Positions 61,607 to 64,000 of a stretch of DNA of 64,000 bases are shown here, in pieces. This DNA comes from Isochrysis galbana (Eukaryota; Haptophyta; Isochrysidales; Isochrysidaceae). The notes under the pieces were generated by a model, which was given only the letters and a program-made list of their open reading frames with translations, searched no databases and was not told where the DNA came from. The position numbers and the translations under genes are program-made. The DNA lies in contig CM030932.1 in NCBI GenBank assembly GCA_018136815.1, forward strand, positions 5,246,407 to 5,310,406, in the 5' to 3' direction. Every line of letters begins with the position of its first letter. Within the stretch, counting starts at the first letter, position 1.

Positions 61607-62589
61607 AAGCGATGCGTGTCGCTCGTGAGCCAGGGATGCGGCGCCTGTGGTTATGGACGTTGCTTGAGTCGGGGCCCGTCTCGTGTCCCGTTGTATGATC
61701 GAGTGGCGAGTGGGCTTCCAGGTACCAGGTAGCCCTGAGTGAAGTTTCCCCGTCGTCGGCTTGAGACCTCCTCCCTTCGTTTTAGACATCCGTGGCTCGG
61801 TGAGAATGCGGTGGTGCACATGGTTGATGGTTGCCGCTAGTTTCTGACGACGGCGGGCGGGTGTCCCGGTGATATCCGAATAATTAGAATTAGAATTTTA
61901 GAATTAGTGATTAGTGATTTCAACGAGATATCAGATATCGACGCGCGATCCTGCCCGAATGAATCGAGTGACTAGCGTAAGAACACGTGTGTACTCCCAC
62001 AAAGGTGAAGTGTCAAGTAAGCTCCAGGTGACAACGGAAGGTGCTAGCAGGGATGGGGATAATTGAACGCTTCCGGTCTAGCAGAACCTGCCAGCCTCGC
62101 GGCCTATCTCGATCAGCTGGCTATCGGGGTGCGTTGGCTCCTGGGGGGTAACATATATAGGCCAAGATTTACAATGTTGTAATGGACCGGCGGGCCGGCC
62201 CCCCTCGCGGTATCTGAGTACCGAGCCCCCTACAATTTTTGTCCGTTACTTGATATGGCGCTGCCCTCGCGTCGTTAAATATTACTACTAGTAGTAAATA
62301 TTTTCCCCTAGAGTGGAATGAATAAAGTATTGTCGAGAGAAGAGAGCTCGTCCAGCTTCTGGGGGGCCGGCGGGGAGGGGGCGCTGCGGCGCGGGGGCGG
62401 GGGTGGGTGGGGGGCTGGGGACGGGTAGGGGGGGGGGGGGGGGGGGTCCCTGGACGCCGAGAGGGAGAGGGATGGAGCGAGCGAGCGCTCTCTGGTCGTC
62501 AAAAGCGGAGAAGAGAAGGAGTGTACTCCCGAGTCTGTTGACTAGCGGGACGATGAGAGGGATCCCTTCCCTCCGTGTATGGTATGGGC
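61607..62589. other. Intergenic, repeats only
   Basis: Contains R6 copy 2 (62153-62240) and G-rich runs at 62388-62446. No gene was recognised before the gap. Confidence 0.5.
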
Positions 62590-62689
62590 NNNNNNNNNNN
62601 NNNNNNNNNNNNNNNNNNNNNNNNNNNNNNNNNNNNNNNNNNNNNNNNNNNNNNNNNNNNNNNNNNNNNNNNNNNNNNNNNNNNNNNNN
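62590..62689. other. Assembly gap (100 N)
   Basis: Breaks an R3 repeat copy. Confidence 0.99.
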
Positions 62690-62735
62690 TATGGCTAGGG
62701 ATGCTAGCCAACAAGACCCTCTGCAAGACTATATC
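62690..62735 (+). repeat. Dispersed repeat R3, copy 3, left part in gap
   Basis: GGGATGCTAGCCAACAAGAC and the CAAGACT end as in 32740-32784. It is followed by ATCATGGATACATCCAT-type short repeats (62733-62810). Confidence 0.75.
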
Positions 62736-63221
62736 ATGGATACATCCATGATATGTGCATCATAGATGCATATCTATCATGGATACATCCATCTCATGCA
62801 TCGTGGATGCTCATTCTAACCTCCGTATGTTTATACTGAGGTGCTCTGCTTTTGCTTCTCACTTCTCCCTCGCGGCCGTTTCGAGTCCGCGCGGGGCATT
62901 CTTGCGGCACAGAAATTTCCCCGCGCGCTCTTACTTTGTTACTATTAGTTTTGCGCGCGTTTGTGTGAATGTGCGTGCGCGTGAATGTAGTAAGAATCTT
63001 ATCCGGCGATATACGATTGGCGATGCGATCGGCGATGGCGCTCTGCCTCGCCCAAGCCGCGGTGGTTGCCTCATGGGCACCACCGCGATAGACTACAATT
63101 TCCAACGGGCGCGCAGAGACAAGGAAGCGGGGAGAGTAGAGATGATTCTCTACATCTTTACTCTTTACTCGGTGTCGGTGTGCTCGTGCTCGGTTTATCT
63201 ACGATGAGACGCGATACAAAA
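62736..63221. other. Intergenic, no gene seen
   Basis: Two copies of TATCATGGATACATCCAT with local palindromes, then unassigned DNA. Confidence 0.45.
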
Positions 63222-63400
63222 AAACCTTTTATTTAACATTCTCGCCTCGCGCGTGGCTATAGGTACCGCTACTGTAGCCACGCCCAGATCCCTTCCTCTC
63301 CCTCCCTTCCCGCCTCGCGGCAACTCCCCTCGTGCTCCACTTAGGGGCTCAGGTTGCCGGGGGGGGGCTGGGTTGGGCGTTGGGCGGTTGGGCGGGGTGC
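63222..63400 (-). mobile_element. Family-2 LINE 3' end
   Basis: On plus: an A run, CCTTTTATTTAACATTCTCG, GTAGCCACGCCC, then GCGGCAACTCCCCTCGTGC. This is the reverse complement of the family-2 3' UTR and tail. Confidence 0.8.
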
Positions 63401-64000
63401 ACCTGCCCCAGCGGTATGTGGTGTGTTCTCATTGGTCATTTGTTATTATAAAAATAAAATAGCAGTCTACAGTCGGTGGGCCACTTTCGGCTTTCGGAAA
63501 GTCTTTCGACGGAACGCGACATTTTGCAAACCCTTTTGCCTTTTGCGAAAACCCCTTTTATTGGTAGTGGGCCAAGCCTATTCCTATTCGCTATTCGAAA
63601 TAGAGTTTCGCCCATAGCCCATAGTCGAAATACGTTGAGGTTGATGAGGTATTTTTGCTCTACCACAACCACAACGTATTACGTATGATTCGCATTTCTG
63701 AGTAATCTACTAGCAATAGTAAACGTAGTAGTAAAGAAAGGTATAAAAATAAAGCGGTTCCCCCCAGTCCCAATCAAGCTTCACAAGTCACAAACTTAAA
63801 GATAAAGGAAAGAAAGAAGGGGGGTAGGAAGTGAGTGAAGGGGGATAGAAGGGCGGTGGAGATGAAGAGGTAGTGCCAGGGCCGAGCGCCAAACATGCTA
63901 GCTCGATACACCCCCCAGAATGTGTCAGAGCAAGGCTGATCTCACTCTTGGAGATTGCCTGCGAGGGCGCGCCGGCAGCTAGCGCGGAACGCGGTTCTTG
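63401..64000. other. Right edge, relics only
   Basis: 63800-63865 resembles the family-1 LINE 3' UTR (GAAAGAAGGGGGGTAGG). 63957-64000 is a partial R4 (minus). No gene. Confidence 0.5.

Overview
Eukaryotic nuclear DNA, most likely from a unicellular alga. Genes have short GT-AG introns (about 150-250 bp where both splice sites can be placed). Dispersed repeats and microsatellites are dense, and there are three 100-N scaffold gaps (12390-12489, 37490-37589, 62590-62689). Gene content (an ERGIC3/ERV46-type ER-Golgi protein, an AlgH-fold protein, an algal-type sulfotransferase, a 3-methyladenine-glycosylase-like protein, exosome/SKI-type RNA decay domains) fits a haptophyte- or stramenopile-like protist. 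The lineage cannot be fixed from the sequence alone. No rRNA, tRNA or CRISPR was recognised.

Layout. 1-3.1 kb: the first exon of a gene leaving the left edge (-), repeat R1, a GT microsatellite and a membrane-protein gene (-). 3.2-7.5 kb: non-LTR retrotransposon (LINE) remains of two families. 7.8-14.0 kb: a Tudor-like/YL1-C chromatin protein (+), a second R1 copy, an AlgH/DUF179 protein (-) and ERGIC3 (-, cut by a gap). 14.3-18.0 kb: a nested transposon zone with a foldback element, a TIR element carrying a 196-codon ORF inserted in a LINE leader, and a hAT transposase tail. 20.0-28.7 kb (-): a long multi-exon gene whose frame runs from an RNase II/R-type RNB exonuclease through S1-like, coiled-coil and SAM-like segments into a complete Ski2-type DExH helicase. 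This is the most interesting object in the window. 30.8-32.4 kb: a two-exon algal protein of unknown function (-). 33-36 kb: an Ig-like exon fragment, an orphan ORF between inverted repeats and a 202-bp tandem array. 37.3-43.8 kb: an alpha/beta-hydrolase start (+), a sulfotransferase (-) and a four-exon class 3 lipase (+). 44-48.6 kb and 57.2-60 kb: LINE copies with target-site duplications, one nested in another. 50.4-54.1 kb: the glycosylase-like gene (+, three exons) and two unknown ORFs. 60-64 kb: repeats only.

Repeats dominate. Family-1 LINEs begin with a short hairpin directly before an ATGGAGCG start and end in oligo(T). Family-2 LINEs also end in oligo(T). A dispersed repeat (DH) is built of two to four consecutive stem-loops whose arms change in a compensatory way between copies. 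Other dispersed families are named R1, R3, R4, R5, R6 and R7 here. The genes do not form one pathway. They are housekeeping or secretory genes standing between transposon-rich stretches. Exon coordinates are given where splice sites and reading phase agree. Elsewhere models are approximate.
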